Positions 8,750-18,100 of a stretch of DNA of 64,000 nt are shown piece after piece. The stretch is taken from contig CAWBTF010000012.1 in NCBI GenBank assembly GCA_963791595.1, forward strand, positions 62,001-126,000, read 5' to 3'. The position numbers were made by a program, and so were the translations under genes. The DNA is from JAEMQF01 sp963791595 (GTDB lineage Bacteria; Pseudomonadota; Gammaproteobacteria; Burkholderiales; Burkholderiaceae_C). The notes beneath the pieces were generated by a model. That model was given only the letters and a program-made list of their open reading frames with translations. It had not been told where the DNA came from and did no database searches. How positions within the stretch are numbered: position 1 is the stretch's first letter; every line of letters begins with the position of its first letter.

Positions 8750-9044
8750 GGCGGCTGTCTCCTGTGATGACGGTGGATGGCCGCCGGCGATCCGTCGGGA
8801 ACTGCCTTCTCGAGGCACGACTCGTGGTGTGCAAGTTACACATTTGGATCAACGAAACGCAATAACCGCGCCCGGTCCCGGCGGACGGGCAGTGGCTGCC
8901 CCTGGGCCGAGGCAAGGGCGTTGGTAAAGACACTTTGTCAGCCCTTAACTACACACCCAATATTTGGTCAGTTCGCCCAACAAATGGGTTTCATCACCCA
9001 CAATCTGGATCTACGTCACGCCGCAATACCTCAATCCCATCCGA
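8750..9044. other. Divergent regulatory gap between the sigma factor and sensor kinase genes
   Basis: These 295 bases hold the promoters of two divergent units. The part nearest the kinase is markedly more AT-rich than its surroundings and contains a short inverted repeat (TGGGT, six bases, ACCCA). I see no clear -35/-10 pair, no sigma-54 GG-N10-GC element and no convincing gene. Confidence 0.4.
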
Positions 9045-10409
9045 ATGAAGAACTTCCTGAGCCCGGCAGCTCGCGGCCAGTTCAACCTGCAGCGTTGGTT
9101 CGCCGTGGTTTCGCTGGCAACGATCGCGGTGATATCAACGGCGGCGGCGGCACTGCTGAGCTGGTTCATGACGCAGCAGTTGCTGCTCCAGGAAGCGGTG
9201 CTGACGAAGGAGTTCGTGCACAGCCTGGTGCGCGTGGAGCAGTCGCTGCAAAGCTATCTGGCCAACCCGGCGGCCGACCTGTCGCCGCAAACCGCCGAAG
9301 CCTTCCGCCACGTCGCCGAGATGCCCAACGTGCTGCGAGCCAACGTCTACGGCTTGCAGCGGCGGGTGATCTGGTCGAGCGATCTCGGTTTGATCGGGCG
9401 CGACTTCGGCCCGAACCCGGAACTCGACAATGCCTTGCGTGGCAACGTCGTCGTCGCATTCGCCTCCGAGGAACGCCATGAGCATGGCAAGCAGGAGCAC
9501 GAGGGTCGCGGCCTCGAAGACGCCTTCGTCGAGATCTATGTGCCGGTGCGCGATGTCTCCGAGCAGCGCGTGCTCGGCGTCATCGAGTTCTACAAGAATC
9601 CTCGCTCGCTGCTCGGGTCGATCAAACAGCTGCGCATCTATGTGGCCATCGGCGCGGGCTTGAGCGGAGTGCTGTTGTTCGTCGCGCTGTTCGGCCTGGT
9701 GCAGCGCGCCGCGCGCCTGATTGAGGCGCAGCAGAAACAGCTGGTTGAAAAGGAGACGCTCGCCGTCATCGGCGAAATGAGCTCGGCGGTGGCGCACGGC
9801 ATTCGCAACCCGCTCGCGTCGATCCGCAGCTCCGCGGAAATCATTCCGCTGAGCGATGCCAACGGCGTATCGCAGGCGGTGAACGACATCGTCGCCGAGT
9901 CGGAGCGCATGGAGGCCTGGGTGCGTGAGTTGTTGTCGTACACGCGGCCGTTGGTCGAGGCCGAGGCACCCGTGGCCATTCACGAACTGGTTCAGCGCTG
10001 CGCGCAGGATTTCGAACGCGAAGCGCAGCGCCGCGGCATCGCACTGCAAGTGGAATGCCCTAGCGACCTGCCGGCGGCGCGCGGCGACGCGATGCTGTTC
10101 GCGCAGGTTCTTCGCAGCCTGTTGACGAACGCCATCGAGGCCACCGCGCGCGGCGGCCACATCAGCCTGCGCGGGCACCGCGACGCCGACCCGTCGACCG
10201 TCAGCCTGAGTGTCGAAGACAACGGCGCGGGCATGACGCCGGCCGATCTGGCGCGCGCCGGCACGCCGTTCCAGACCACCAAGCCACGCGGCCTGGGTGT
10301 CGGTTTGGCACTCGCGCGGCGCATCGTGGAGCGTTTCGGCGGTCGCGTGACGATCGCCAGCACGCTCGGCCGCGGCACCGTCGTGCGCGTGCAATTGCGC
10401 GTCGCCTGA
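9045..10409 (+). CDS. Membrane sensor histidine kinase (NtrB/AtoS-like)
   Basis: Kinase of 454 residues. It has two membrane helices (about 18-42 and 190-215) flanking an extracytoplasmic sensor domain of some 150 residues that contains a His/Glu-rich stretch (EERHEHGKQEHEG), possibly metal- or pH-responsive. The transmitter follows: phosphoacceptor His251 in VAHGIRNPLASIRSS, N box LLTNAIEA, G1 box VEDNGAGM and G2 box GLGVGLALARRIV. The start at 9045 places the first helix normally, although no good ribosome-binding site precedes it; a TTG start 27 codons earlier gives an odd N-terminus. It is followed after 36 bases by the NtrC-type regulator, its evident partner. Confidence 0.9.
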   Translation: MKNFLSPAARGQFNLQRWFAVVSLATIAVISTAAAALLSWFMTQQLLLQEAVLTKEFVHSLVRVEQSLQSYLANPAADLSPQTAEAFRHVAEMPNVLRANVYGLQRRVIWSSDLGLIGRDFGPNPELDNALRGNVVVAFASEERHEHGKQEHEGRGLEDAFVEIYVPVRDVSEQRVLGVIEFYKNPRSLLGSIKQLRIYVAIGAGLSGVLLFVALFGLVQRAARLIEAQQKQLVEKETLAVIGEMSSAVAHGIRNPLASIRSSAEIIPLSDANGVSQAVNDIVAESERMEAWVRELLSYTRPLVEAEAPVAIHELVQRCAQDFEREAQRRGIALQVECPSDLPAARGDAMLFAQVLRSLLTNAIEATARGGHISLRGHRDADPSTVSLSVEDNGAGMTPADLARAGTPFQTTKPRGLGVGLALARRIVERFGGRVTIASTLGRGTVVRVQLRVA

Positions 10410-10445
10410 GCTGCGAATCGCGTCTCAGAATCGACGGATCGCAGC

Positions 10446-11849
10446 ATGGCTCAGCTCATTTTGGTGATCGAAGACGAGGTGGTGCTCGCGAAGAACGTCG
10501 CGATCTACCTCGAACGCCATGGCTTCGACGTGGAGCTCGCGCACAGCGCCGAGCAGGGACTGGCGGCGCTGGCGCAGGCCCGGCCCGACGCCGTGGTGCT
10601 CGATTTCAATCTGCCCGGACTGGACGGCCTGGCCGCGCTGGCGAAGATCCGCGAGGCCGACGCCGCGATTCCCGTGATCATGATGACGGGGCACGGCAGC
10701 GTTGAAATCGCCGTCGACGCGATGAAACAAGGCGCCTACGACTTCCTGACCAAGCCCGTGGCGCTGAGCAAGCTGCGCATGGTGATCGAGCGGGCGTTCG
10801 GCCACACGCGGCGCGACCTGGCGCTCGATTACTACCAACGGCGCGATGCACAGCACGCCGTGGTGGACGACCTGATCGGCGACTCCGTCCCGATGCGGGC
10901 CCTGAAGCAGCGTCTGGCGCAGTTGCGTCTGGCCGAACTCAACATGAACGACAGCGCCGCGCCAGCGGTGCTGATTCTCGGCGAAACGGGCAGCGGCAAA
11001 GAGGTGGTGGCACGCGCGCTGCATCTGGCAGGCCCGCGGCACGACAAGCCGTTTGTCGAGTTGAACTGCGCCGCGATTCCCGCGCAACTGCTCGAGTCGG
11101 AACTGTTCGGTCACGAGCGCGGTGCGTTCACCGACGCGCGCGACCGCAAGCTCGGCCTGGTGGAAACGGCCGAAGGCGGAACCCTGTTTCTGGACGAGAT
11201 CGGCGACATGGACGTCGCGCTCCAGTCCAAACTGCTGAAGCTGCTGGAGGAGAAGGTGATTCGCCGCCTGGGCAGCGTGCGCGAACAGAACGTCGACGTT
11301 CGCATCGTCGCCGCAACCCATCGGCCGCTCGAAGAGCTCGTGCGGCTGGGCCGGTTTCGCGCCGACCTCTACTACCGGCTGTGCGTGGTGCAATTGCAGC
11401 TGCCGGCCCTGCGCGAACGCGGCAGCGACATCCTGCTGCTGTCGCGCCACTTCCTGCAGTCGCATGCCCAGCGCTACGCCAAGCCCGTCCCCACCTTGAC
11501 CAGTGAAGCCGAAATGGCGTTGCTGCGCCACCCTTGGCCCGGCAACGTGCGCGAACTGCGCAATGTGCTTGAACAAGCGGTGTTGCTCGGCGTGGGCGAT
11601 GTCATCGAAGCGCAGCACCTGGCCCTGCCGGGCGGGCCGGCGGCCGGCAGTTCTGTCGGGGGGCCGGTCTCGCGCGAGGCCAATTCCGCTTCTCCCACCA
11701 CGCTTAACGAGCTCGAACGCAGCGCATTGGTCCAGGCGCTGGATCGAACCGGTTGGAACGTCTCCCGCGCGGCGCGCGTGCTCGGCATCAGCCGGGACAC
11801 CTTGCGCTACCGGATCGACAAACACGGACTCACGGCGCGAACCCCATGA
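10446..11849 (+). CDS. NtrC-family response regulator with GAFTDA loop
   Basis: Protein of 467 residues with three domains. The receiver (1-125) has phosphoacceptor Asp53 in AVVLDFNLPG. The AAA+ domain (about 145-390) has Walker A GETGSGKE at 179-186 and Walker B GGTLFLDEIGD. The C-terminal Fis-type helix-turn-helix contains NVSRAARVLGISRDTLRYR. The loop that normally reads GAFTGA and contacts sigma-54 reads GAFTDA here (226-231, Asp230), so the protein may act at sigma-54 promoters with altered coupling or may work differently. It follows the sensor kinase in the same unit. No sigma-54 promoter could be identified nearby, so its targets are unknown. Confidence 0.9.
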   Translation: MAQLILVIEDEVVLAKNVAIYLERHGFDVELAHSAEQGLAALAQARPDAVVLDFNLPGLDGLAALAKIREADAAIPVIMMTGHGSVEIAVDAMKQGAYDFLTKPVALSKLRMVIERAFGHTRRDLALDYYQRRDAQHAVVDDLIGDSVPMRALKQRLAQLRLAELNMNDSAAPAVLILGETGSGKEVVARALHLAGPRHDKPFVELNCAAIPAQLLESELFGHERGAFTDARDRKLGLVETAEGGTLFLDEIGDMDVALQSKLLKLLEEKVIRRLGSVREQNVDVRIVAATHRPLEELVRLGRFRADLYYRLCVVQLQLPALRERGSDILLLSRHFLQSHAQRYAKPVPTLTSEAEMALLRHPWPGNVRELRNVLEQAVLLGVGDVIEAQHLALPGGPAAGSSVGGPVSREANSASPTTLNELERSALVQALDRTGWNVSRAARVLGISRDTLRYRIDKHGLTARTP

Positions 11850-11933
11850 GGCAAGCGGATCCGCTGTTGGCCCCCGCTGAGCCTGACCTTGGGGCGCACA
11901 TTCGGGAATCCGCCGCACCTCGCACGAGAAGAT

Positions 11934-11964
11934 TTGCCTACACTTGCGCAGCGCGTCGAATAAT
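11934..11964 (+). promoter_or_regulatory. Possible promoter of the roadblock-like gene
   Basis: TTGCCT (11934-11939) and AATAAT (11959-11964) are separated by 19 bases, 35 bases before the start codon. The match is partial and the spacer long, so this is only a candidate. Confidence 0.3.
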
Positions 11965-11998
11965 TGCGGGGAATCTCGCACAGGGATGAGGAATTCAT

Positions 11999-13315
11999 AT
12001 GCTGCAGTCGTTGTTTGGTGATCTCGGTCCGGCAATCGACCCCTCCGGGAAGAAGCGTCGCACCGCGAGTGATCTCGACCAGGGTTTTGCCGCGACGGCC
12101 ATCCTGGAGAGTGTCAACAAGGAACTCAACGACCACGGCCAGATCGTCGACCGGCATGTTCGCGACCTGATGGTCACGGGATCGCCGGCGCAGGCGATCC
12201 GTGAACACTTCAAGGCCACGCGTGCCGACCTCGACACCGCCAGCCACCTGATCACGCTGCTCGACCCGGCTGGCGTGTGGGCCACCTCGGTCATCAAGGC
12301 CGTGTCCGACGCGGGCGGGCAACCGATCGAAAAGCTGCACTTGCGCGAGCAGTCGACGCTTCGCACGCTGGCGATGATCGAGCGGACCGCGCTGGTGCGG
12401 CGCGCGGAAGACGCCCTCAAGATCTACCACGCCGACGTGCGCGCGCCAGGCCCGGAGAATGCCGAGATTCCGCTGGCGCTGATGGAGCGCAGCCAGATGA
12501 CGACCGTGATCGTCGGCCCGATGGAGGCGCACGCGATTGACAGTTTGCTGAAATGGCTGAACGACGCCACGGCGCAGTCCAGCTGGCGTTGCCCGCATGT
12601 GTTGTTCATGCTTCCGCCGAGCGCCGTGTGGATCACGAACAAGGTCAATTCGATGGCGTGGCCACCGATGTTGCAGGTGCACGTCCACAACGAGTCCCTG
12701 ACGAGCGCGTCCTCGGTGTGGAACGCCTTGCTCGGGACCTGGAACCGCGTGAAAGCGCAGCCCGGCTGGGAGCCGTCGATCAGCGACGCTGCGGAGTTCG
12801 CGGTCGAAGTCACCGACATCACGATGCCGTCACACGCGCCCGAGGTTGCGCCGATGCGCCCTGCCGCGGCAGCGACCGTTGCGCAGCCGATGCCCACCGT
12901 TCGGCCGGCGCCGACAAGCGCACCGAAACCCCAGCACAACATGCTCGACCACGCGCACGTCAAGCGCCAACTCGCGCAGATGCTCACGCTGGACGGCATG
13001 CTCGGCTGCGCCGTGGTCGACGCGAGCAACGGCCTGATCCTCGCGCGCGAAACACCCGACGACCAGAGCATGGACCTCGACGTCGCTGCTGCCGCGTGCA
13101 CCCAGGCCCTGAAAGCGCACAAGACGGCTGCCGCTCACATGGGCATGCCCGACGCGCTGGAAGAGGTGATGACGAGCTCCAACAGCCGGCACCAGGTGAT
13201 GCGCCAGCTGTCGCACCACCCCGACCTGTTCTTGTTCGCGCTGCTCGATCGGCAGCGCACCAACCTTGCTTTGGCACGCTACAAGCTGATGGAAGTCGAA
13301 CGCGAGCTGCTCTGA
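11999..13315 (+). CDS. Uncharacterised protein with C-terminal roadblock/LC7-like domain
   Basis: Protein of 438 residues. The N-terminal 250 residues form an alpha/beta region I do not recognise (helical start, then TTVIVGPMEAHAIDSLLKWL and CPHVLFMLPPSAVW). A proline/alanine-rich linker (about 280-315) leads to a C-terminal domain with the roadblock/LC7 pattern: MLTLDGMLGCAVVDASNGLI, later LFLFALLDRQRTNLALAR. Such domains often dimerise and partner small GTPases or motility factors; none is adjacent. A TGAGGA ribosome-binding site precedes the ATG. The gene follows the two-component pair by 149 bases with its own candidate promoter, and its stop is one base from that of the convergent RND gene. 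Function unknown. Confidence 0.8.
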   Translation: MLQSLFGDLGPAIDPSGKKRRTASDLDQGFAATAILESVNKELNDHGQIVDRHVRDLMVTGSPAQAIREHFKATRADLDTASHLITLLDPAGVWATSVIKAVSDAGGQPIEKLHLREQSTLRTLAMIERTALVRRAEDALKIYHADVRAPGPENAEIPLALMERSQMTTVIVGPMEAHAIDSLLKWLNDATAQSSWRCPHVLFMLPPSAVWITNKVNSMAWPPMLQVHVHNESLTSASSVWNALLGTWNRVKAQPGWEPSISDAAEFAVEVTDITMPSHAPEVAPMRPAAAATVAQPMPTVRPAPTSAPKPQHNMLDHAHVKRQLAQMLTLDGMLGCAVVDASNGLILARETPDDQSMDLDVAAAACTQALKAHKTAAAHMGMPDALEEVMTSSNSRHQVMRQLSHHPDLFLFALLDRQRTNLALARYKLMEVERELL

Positions 13316-13316
13316 T

Positions 13317-16300
13317 TCAGGCCGTCGCGGTGTCCTGAATTGCCGTGGTATTCGCGCCCGGCACCTTCTTGCGCGCGAACAGCGTGTAGACCGTCGGCAC
13401 AACGAAGATCGTCAGCAGCGTGCCAAGCGTCATGCCGCCGACGATCACCCAGCCGATCTGACGCCGGCTTTCCGCGCCCGCGCCGGTCGCCATCGCCAGC
13501 GGCAGGGCGCCAAGCACCATCGCGCCGGTGGTCATCAGGATCGGCCGCAGCCGCAGCGTCGCAGCTTCGATCACGGCTTCGCGCATTGCCAGCCCCTGCT
13601 CGCGCAACTGGTTCGAGAACTCGACGATCAGGATGCCGTGCTTCGTGATCAGCCCCACCAGCGTGATCAGGCCGATCTGCGAATAGACGTTCAGGGTTCC
13701 ACCCGTCAGATGCATCGCCGCGAGCGCGCCCACCATCGACAGCGGCACGCTGAACATGATGACGAAGGGATCGATGAAGCTCTCGAACTGCGCCGACAGC
13801 ACAAGAAAGATGAACAGCAAGGCCAGCACGAACACCAAGCCGAGGGCGCCGCTGGAGGATTTGAACTCGCGCGACACGCCGTTCAATTCGGTCGCGTAGC
13901 CGGGCTTCAGCACCTTGGCTGCCGCCGCGTCCATGAATTGGAGCGCTTCGCCCAGCGAATAACCCGGCGCCAGGTTCGCGGTGATCGTCACCGAGCGCCG
14001 CTGGTTGAAGTGATTCAGCTCGCGCGGGCTGACGGATTCCTTGACGCTCACCAACGACGACAGCGGAATCATCGCCTCGACGCCGTTCTTCTGCCCGCGC
14101 ACGAAGAGCTTGTCGATGTCCTCGGGCGTCGTGCGGCCGCTCGCCTGGGTCTGCACGATCACGTCGTACTGCTCCGAGCCGCGCTTGTAGCGTGTGACGT
14201 TGCGCCCGCCGAGCATGGTTTCGATCGCGCGCGCCACTTGGTCCACCGCGACGCCGGCGTCGTGGGCGCGGTCACGATCGACCTTGATGAAGATCTCGGG
14301 CTTGTTCAGCCGCAGGTCGCTGTCGGGCTGCACGATGCCGGGGTTGCGCGCCATCTCGCCCAGCATCTGCTGCGACACCGTCGACAGATTCGCGTACGAA
14401 TCCGAGCTCACAATCACGAAGTTGATCGAGCGCTCGCGAAACCCTTGGCCGAGCGACGGTGGCGTCACCGGAAACGCCTGCACGCCGGGCAGCGCCGCGA
14501 GCTTGGGCTGCAACTCGCGCGCCAGTTCGAGCGTGGTCTTCTTGCGCTCCGACCAGTCCACCGCGCGCATGAAACTGATGCCTTGCGACACCGTCGGATT
14601 GCCGGTGACGACGAAGACACGGTCGAACTCGGCGTAGGCCATGCCGATGCGCTCGATCGCCTGCATGTAGCGTTCGGTGTAGGCCATCGTCGCTCCGTCG
14701 GGCGCGTTGACGGTGGCCAGGATCACGCCTCGGTCTTCGAGCGGCGAGAGTTCGCTCTTGGCGGTGCTGAACAACCACCAGCTCGTCGAGGCCGCCGCCA
14801 CCATCACGATCAGGACGATCCAGCGCTGCCCGAGAATCCAGCGCAGCGTTTGTTCGTAGCCGCGTGTCATCGCCACCAGCAGCCACTCCATGCCGCGGTC
14901 GAAGCGGTTCGGCTTCGGGTTGTGGCGCAGCAGCTTGCTGCACATCATCGGCGTGAGCGTCAACGCGACGAAGCCCGACACGAGCACAGCGCCGGCCAGC
15001 GTCAGCGCGAACTCGGTGAACAGGCGACCGGTGCGCCCCGGCGCGAATGCGAGCGGCGCGTACACCGCCACCAGCGTCAGCGTCATTGCGACGATCGCGA
15101 AACCCACTTCCTTCACGCCGCGCAACGCCGCCTGGAACGGCGCCTGGCCTTCTTCGATGTGGCGGTAGATGTTTTCGAGCATCACGATCGCGTCATCGAC
15201 CACGAGGCCGATCGCCAGCACCAGCGCCAGCAGCGTCAGCGTGTTGATCGTGAAACCCGCCACCGCCATCATGCCGAACACACCGATCAGGCTCACGGGA
15301 ATCGTGACGAGAGGAATGATCGAGGCGCGCAGCGTGCGCAGGAACATGAACACGACGAGCGCGACGAGCACCACGGCCTCGGCAATCGTGCGGTACACCG
15401 ATTTGACGGAGCGGTCGATGAACACCGAGTTGTCGTTCGCAACGCGCACCACCACGCCCGACGGCAGGTCTTGCTGCACGCGCGGCAGCACGTCGCGCAC
15501 GCCCGCCGACACTTCGAGCGGGTTCGCCGTGGCCTGACGAATCACGCCGATCGACACCGCCGGCACGCCGTTCAGGCGCACGCTGGAGCGCTCGTTCGCG
15601 CTCGCCTGCTCGACGCGCGCCACGTCGCGAATGCGCACCGTGTAGCCGTTGACGGTGCGCAGCGCGACATCGGCAAACTGCGCCGCGGTGCCGAGGTCGG
15701 TCTGCGACGTGACGCTGAATTCGCGCTGCTGGCTCTCAATCCGCCCGGCCGGCACCTCGAGGTTCTGGCGGCGCAGCGCGTCCTCGACATCCTGCACCGT
15801 CAGCCGGTAGCCGGCGAGCTTGTCGGGGTCGACCCAGATGCGCATCGAGAACCTGCGGTCGCCACGGATCCACACGTCGGCCACGCCCGGCACGGTTTGC
15901 AGGCGCGGCCGCACCAGGCGCTCGATCATGTCGGTGAGTTCGAGCGCGGAGCGGGTTTCGCTGCTGAACGAGATCCAGATCGTCGGCGTGGCGTCGGCTT
16001 CGACCTTCGCGACCACCGGCTCGTCCACACTCGGCGGCAGCTTCGAGCGGACCCGGGCGACGCGGTCGCGCACGTCGGCGGCGCCGGCTTCCGGGTTCTT
16101 GCTCAACTTGAAGCGCACCGTGATCTGGCTCTCCTCGGAGCGCGACACCGAACTCACGATGTCCACGCCTTCGATGCCCGAGATCGAATCCTCGAGCGGC
16201 TTGGTGACCTGTGACTCGATCACTTCCGACGACGCGCCGGCCAGGCGCGTGCTGACGTTGACCACGGGTTCGTCGATTCGCGGGTATTCGCGCAGCTCCA

Positions 16301-16394
16301 GCCGCGAGAACGACACCGCACCCACCAGCACGAGCAGCAGCGACATCACGGTGGCGAACACCGGCCGGCGGATCGAGGTTTCCGACAGTTTCAT
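13317..16394 (-). CDS. RND multidrug efflux permease (AcrB/MexF type)
   Basis: Permease of 1025 residues, the usual length for the HAE1 family. The first helix follows SIRRPVFATVMSLLLVLVG. Periplasmic porter loops contain GVDIVSSVSRSEESQITVRF. The proton-relay acidic pair sits in LAIGLVVDDAIVMLENI. A second set of helices follows the large central loop and ends LLTIFVVPTVYTLF. The start at 16394 is the family start; the extra 62 codons upstream are arginine-rich nonsense. The adaptor gene ends 52 bases upstream on the same strand, so the two form an operon. No outer-membrane factor or regulator is adjacent. Substrate not predictable. Confidence 0.93.
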   Translation of the reverse strand: MKLSETSIRRPVFATVMSLLLVLVGAVSFSRLELREYPRIDEPVVNVSTRLAGASSEVIESQVTKPLEDSISGIEGVDIVSSVSRSEESQITVRFKLSKNPEAGAADVRDRVARVRSKLPPSVDEPVVAKVEADATPTIWISFSSETRSALELTDMIERLVRPRLQTVPGVADVWIRGDRRFSMRIWVDPDKLAGYRLTVQDVEDALRRQNLEVPAGRIESQQREFSVTSQTDLGTAAQFADVALRTVNGYTVRIRDVARVEQASANERSSVRLNGVPAVSIGVIRQATANPLEVSAGVRDVLPRVQQDLPSGVVVRVANDNSVFIDRSVKSVYRTIAEAVVLVALVVFMFLRTLRASIIPLVTIPVSLIGVFGMMAVAGFTINTLTLLALVLAIGLVVDDAIVMLENIYRHIEEGQAPFQAALRGVKEVGFAIVAMTLTLVAVYAPLAFAPGRTGRLFTEFALTLAGAVLVSGFVALTLTPMMCSKLLRHNPKPNRFDRGMEWLLVAMTRGYEQTLRWILGQRWIVLIVMVAAASTSWWLFSTAKSELSPLEDRGVILATVNAPDGATMAYTERYMQAIERIGMAYAEFDRVFVVTGNPTVSQGISFMRAVDWSERKKTTLELARELQPKLAALPGVQAFPVTPPSLGQGFRERSINFVIVSSDSYANLSTVSQQMLGEMARNPGIVQPDSDLRLNKPEIFIKVDRDRAHDAGVAVDQVARAIETMLGGRNVTRYKRGSEQYDVIVQTQASGRTTPEDIDKLFVRGQKNGVEAMIPLSSLVSVKESVSPRELNHFNQRRSVTITANLAPGYSLGEALQFMDAAAAKVLKPGYATELNGVSREFKSSSGALGLVFVLALLFIFLVLSAQFESFIDPFVIMFSVPLSMVGALAAMHLTGGTLNVYSQIGLITLVGLITKHGILIVEFSNQLREQGLAMREAVIEAATLRLRPILMTTGAMVLGALPLAMATGAGAESRRQIGWVIVGGMTLGTLLTIFVVPTVYTLFARKKVPGANTTAIQDTATA

Positions 16395-16446
16395 CGCAGC
16401 GAGCTTTGCGTTGTGCGAGGCAGCTTGTGCTGTTGCCGGGGCAGCA

Positions 16447-17706
16447 CTAGACCGCCGACGCGGCGCGCCGCGCGGTCGGTGCCGCGGCTCCGGCGGGAGC
16501 CTTCGACTGCGCCGGCGCGCCAGTCCCCAGCGGCGCGGCAGCTGGGCTACTGGCCGACTCCACGCCACCCACCTCGACAACGCGCAACGCCAAGCCGTCG
16601 CCGCGCATCAGCCGCGCCTGGCCCGCGGTGACGACGGTGTCGCCGGCCACCAATCCTTCGAGAATTTCCACCTTGCCAGGCACGCGCAGGCCCAGACGCG
16701 CCTCGATGCGTTGCGACGTCTTGCCGCCGGCACCGTCAATCACCTTGATCACATACTGCTTCGTGCCTTGCGGCACCAGCGCTTCTTCGGGAATCACGAG
16801 CGCGCGTGGCCGTTCCTCGAACACGATGCGCGTGCGCGCGAACATGCCCGAGCGCAGCACGCCGCTCGAGTTGTCCAGCCTTGCGCGCACCAGCAGCGAA
16901 CGGCCGTTGGCGTCGAGCTGTGAGTCGATGGCCTCGACGCGGGCCTTGAACTTCTTGCCAGGCAGACCGTCCAGGGTCACGTCGACCGCCTGCTTCAGGC
17001 GCAAGCGCGATACCACGGACTCTGGCAGGCGGAAGTCGACCGTCATCGCGCTGACGTCTTCCACGCTCACCAGATCGGCGCCGTCTTTCACGTAGTCGCC
17101 AATGTTCACGGAGCGAATTCCGGTCACACCGTCGAACGGCGCAAGGATGGCCATGCGCGCCAGCTGCGCCTGGCTCACCGCCACCTGGGCCTCGGCGACT
17201 TCGAGCGCCGCGGCGGTTTGATCGGCGGCGCTTTGGCTGACGAAGTTCTGCGCGACGAGCTCGCGGTTGCGTTGCAGGTTGGTGCGCGCGATGCTCGCCT
17301 GCGCCTTGGCTTGCAGCAGCTGGGCCTGTTGCAGCGTGTCGTCGAGCTGCACCAGCAACTGGCCGCGCGTGACGCGCTGTCCGTCGGTGAAGCCGAGCTT
17401 GGCGATGCGCCCGCCGACCTCGGGCCGCAGGATCACGCCTTGGCGCGAGCGCAAACTGCCGACGGCTTGCGTCTCGTCTTGCAGGCTCATAACCTCGACT
17501 CTGCCCACTTCCACGCTCGCAGGGCTGCCTGCACCTGCGCCGGCACCGGGCTTGCGCAAAGCGTCGGGCACGCCCGGCGCGCCTGCGACGGGAGAGGAAG
17601 GCACATTGGCGTTGGCCAAGCCTGCCGGCCGGTTTTGCATCCAATAGGCCAGGCCACCGGCAATGCCGATGCCAGCCACGCAAACCACCGTGTGCAGGAA
17701 TTTCAT
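16447..17706 (-). CDS. RND efflux periplasmic adaptor subunit
   Basis: Membrane fusion protein of 419 residues. An N-terminal anchor or signal (VVCVAGIGIAGGLAYWM) is followed by the first lipoyl half (GSLRSRQGVILRPEVGGRIA), an alpha-hairpin (about 120-185) and the second lipoyl half (APFDGVTGIRSVNIGDYVKDG). Beta-barrel and membrane-proximal domains come next, and the tail is alanine/proline-rich. It should connect the RND permease encoded just downstream to an outer-membrane channel encoded elsewhere. Confidence 0.92.
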   Translation of the reverse strand: MKFLHTVVCVAGIGIAGGLAYWMQNRPAGLANANVPSSPVAGAPGVPDALRKPGAGAGAGSPASVEVGRVEVMSLQDETQAVGSLRSRQGVILRPEVGGRIAKLGFTDGQRVTRGQLLVQLDDTLQQAQLLQAKAQASIARTNLQRNRELVAQNFVSQSAADQTAAALEVAEAQVAVSQAQLARMAILAPFDGVTGIRSVNIGDYVKDGADLVSVEDVSAMTVDFRLPESVVSRLRLKQAVDVTLDGLPGKKFKARVEAIDSQLDANGRSLLVRARLDNSSGVLRSGMFARTRIVFEERPRALVIPEEALVPQGTKQYVIKVIDGAGGKTSQRIEARLGLRVPGKVEILEGLVAGDTVVTAGQARLMRGDGLALRVVEVGGVESASSPAAAPLGTGAPAQSKAPAGAAAPTARRAASAV

Positions 17707-17845
17707 CGTGTCGAGGTCGCAGTACGGTGCGAACTCTAACGGTTTCGCTTTGTCCCTGTGTCGGGGTCAGCCCGCGAGCCGCGCCTCGTGCGCCCGGAAG
17801 TCGAAGCGGAACCGGGCCGGTCGCGGTGCCGGCGCGGCCCGCTCC

Positions 17846-18004
17846 CTAAAAGCCTCGAACGCCCAGTTTCAGCAGCAATCGCAAATACTCGAGCCGGGCG
17901 TGCAGTTCGGTCAACTCGGACAGCAGGTCCTGCCACGCGGCGGCCGACGGATCGGCGGAGCTGGCGGGCGGCTGGTTGGGATCGGATGGGTTTTGATCTT
18001 CCAT
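17846..18004 (-). CDS. Small conserved-looking protein of 52 residues
   Basis: Short open frame reading MEDQNPSDPNQPP, a serine/alanine-rich spacer, then an amphipathic C-terminal helix ending ELHARLEYLRLLLKLGVRGF. The disordered head with a leucine/arginine-rich helical tail looks like a real small protein rather than chance, and it lies in a same-strand gap between rnhA and the RND adaptor. No signal peptide or membrane helix. The start at 18004 lacks a strong ribosome-binding site; a longer form starting 20 codons earlier is possible. Function unknown. Confidence 0.5.
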   Translation of the reverse strand: MEDQNPSDPNQPPASSADPSAAAWQDLLSELTELHARLEYLRLLLKLGVRGF

Positions 18005-18100
18005 GGGGGCACCGGGTTGAGCCGCGAATGGAGCTATCGTCTCCCGCCCCGCCCACCCGGACAATCCCGCATCCTGGGTGCAAACCCCGCCTGGGCCCCC

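Noticed and set aside
8750..9044. Sigma-54 promoter in the divergent gap
   Set aside because: No GG-N10-GC spaced element could be found.
13638..16214. 858-codon plus-strand frame opposite the RND permease
   Set aside because: Composition is His/Arg-rich and it mirrors the permease codons; no domain is recognisable.
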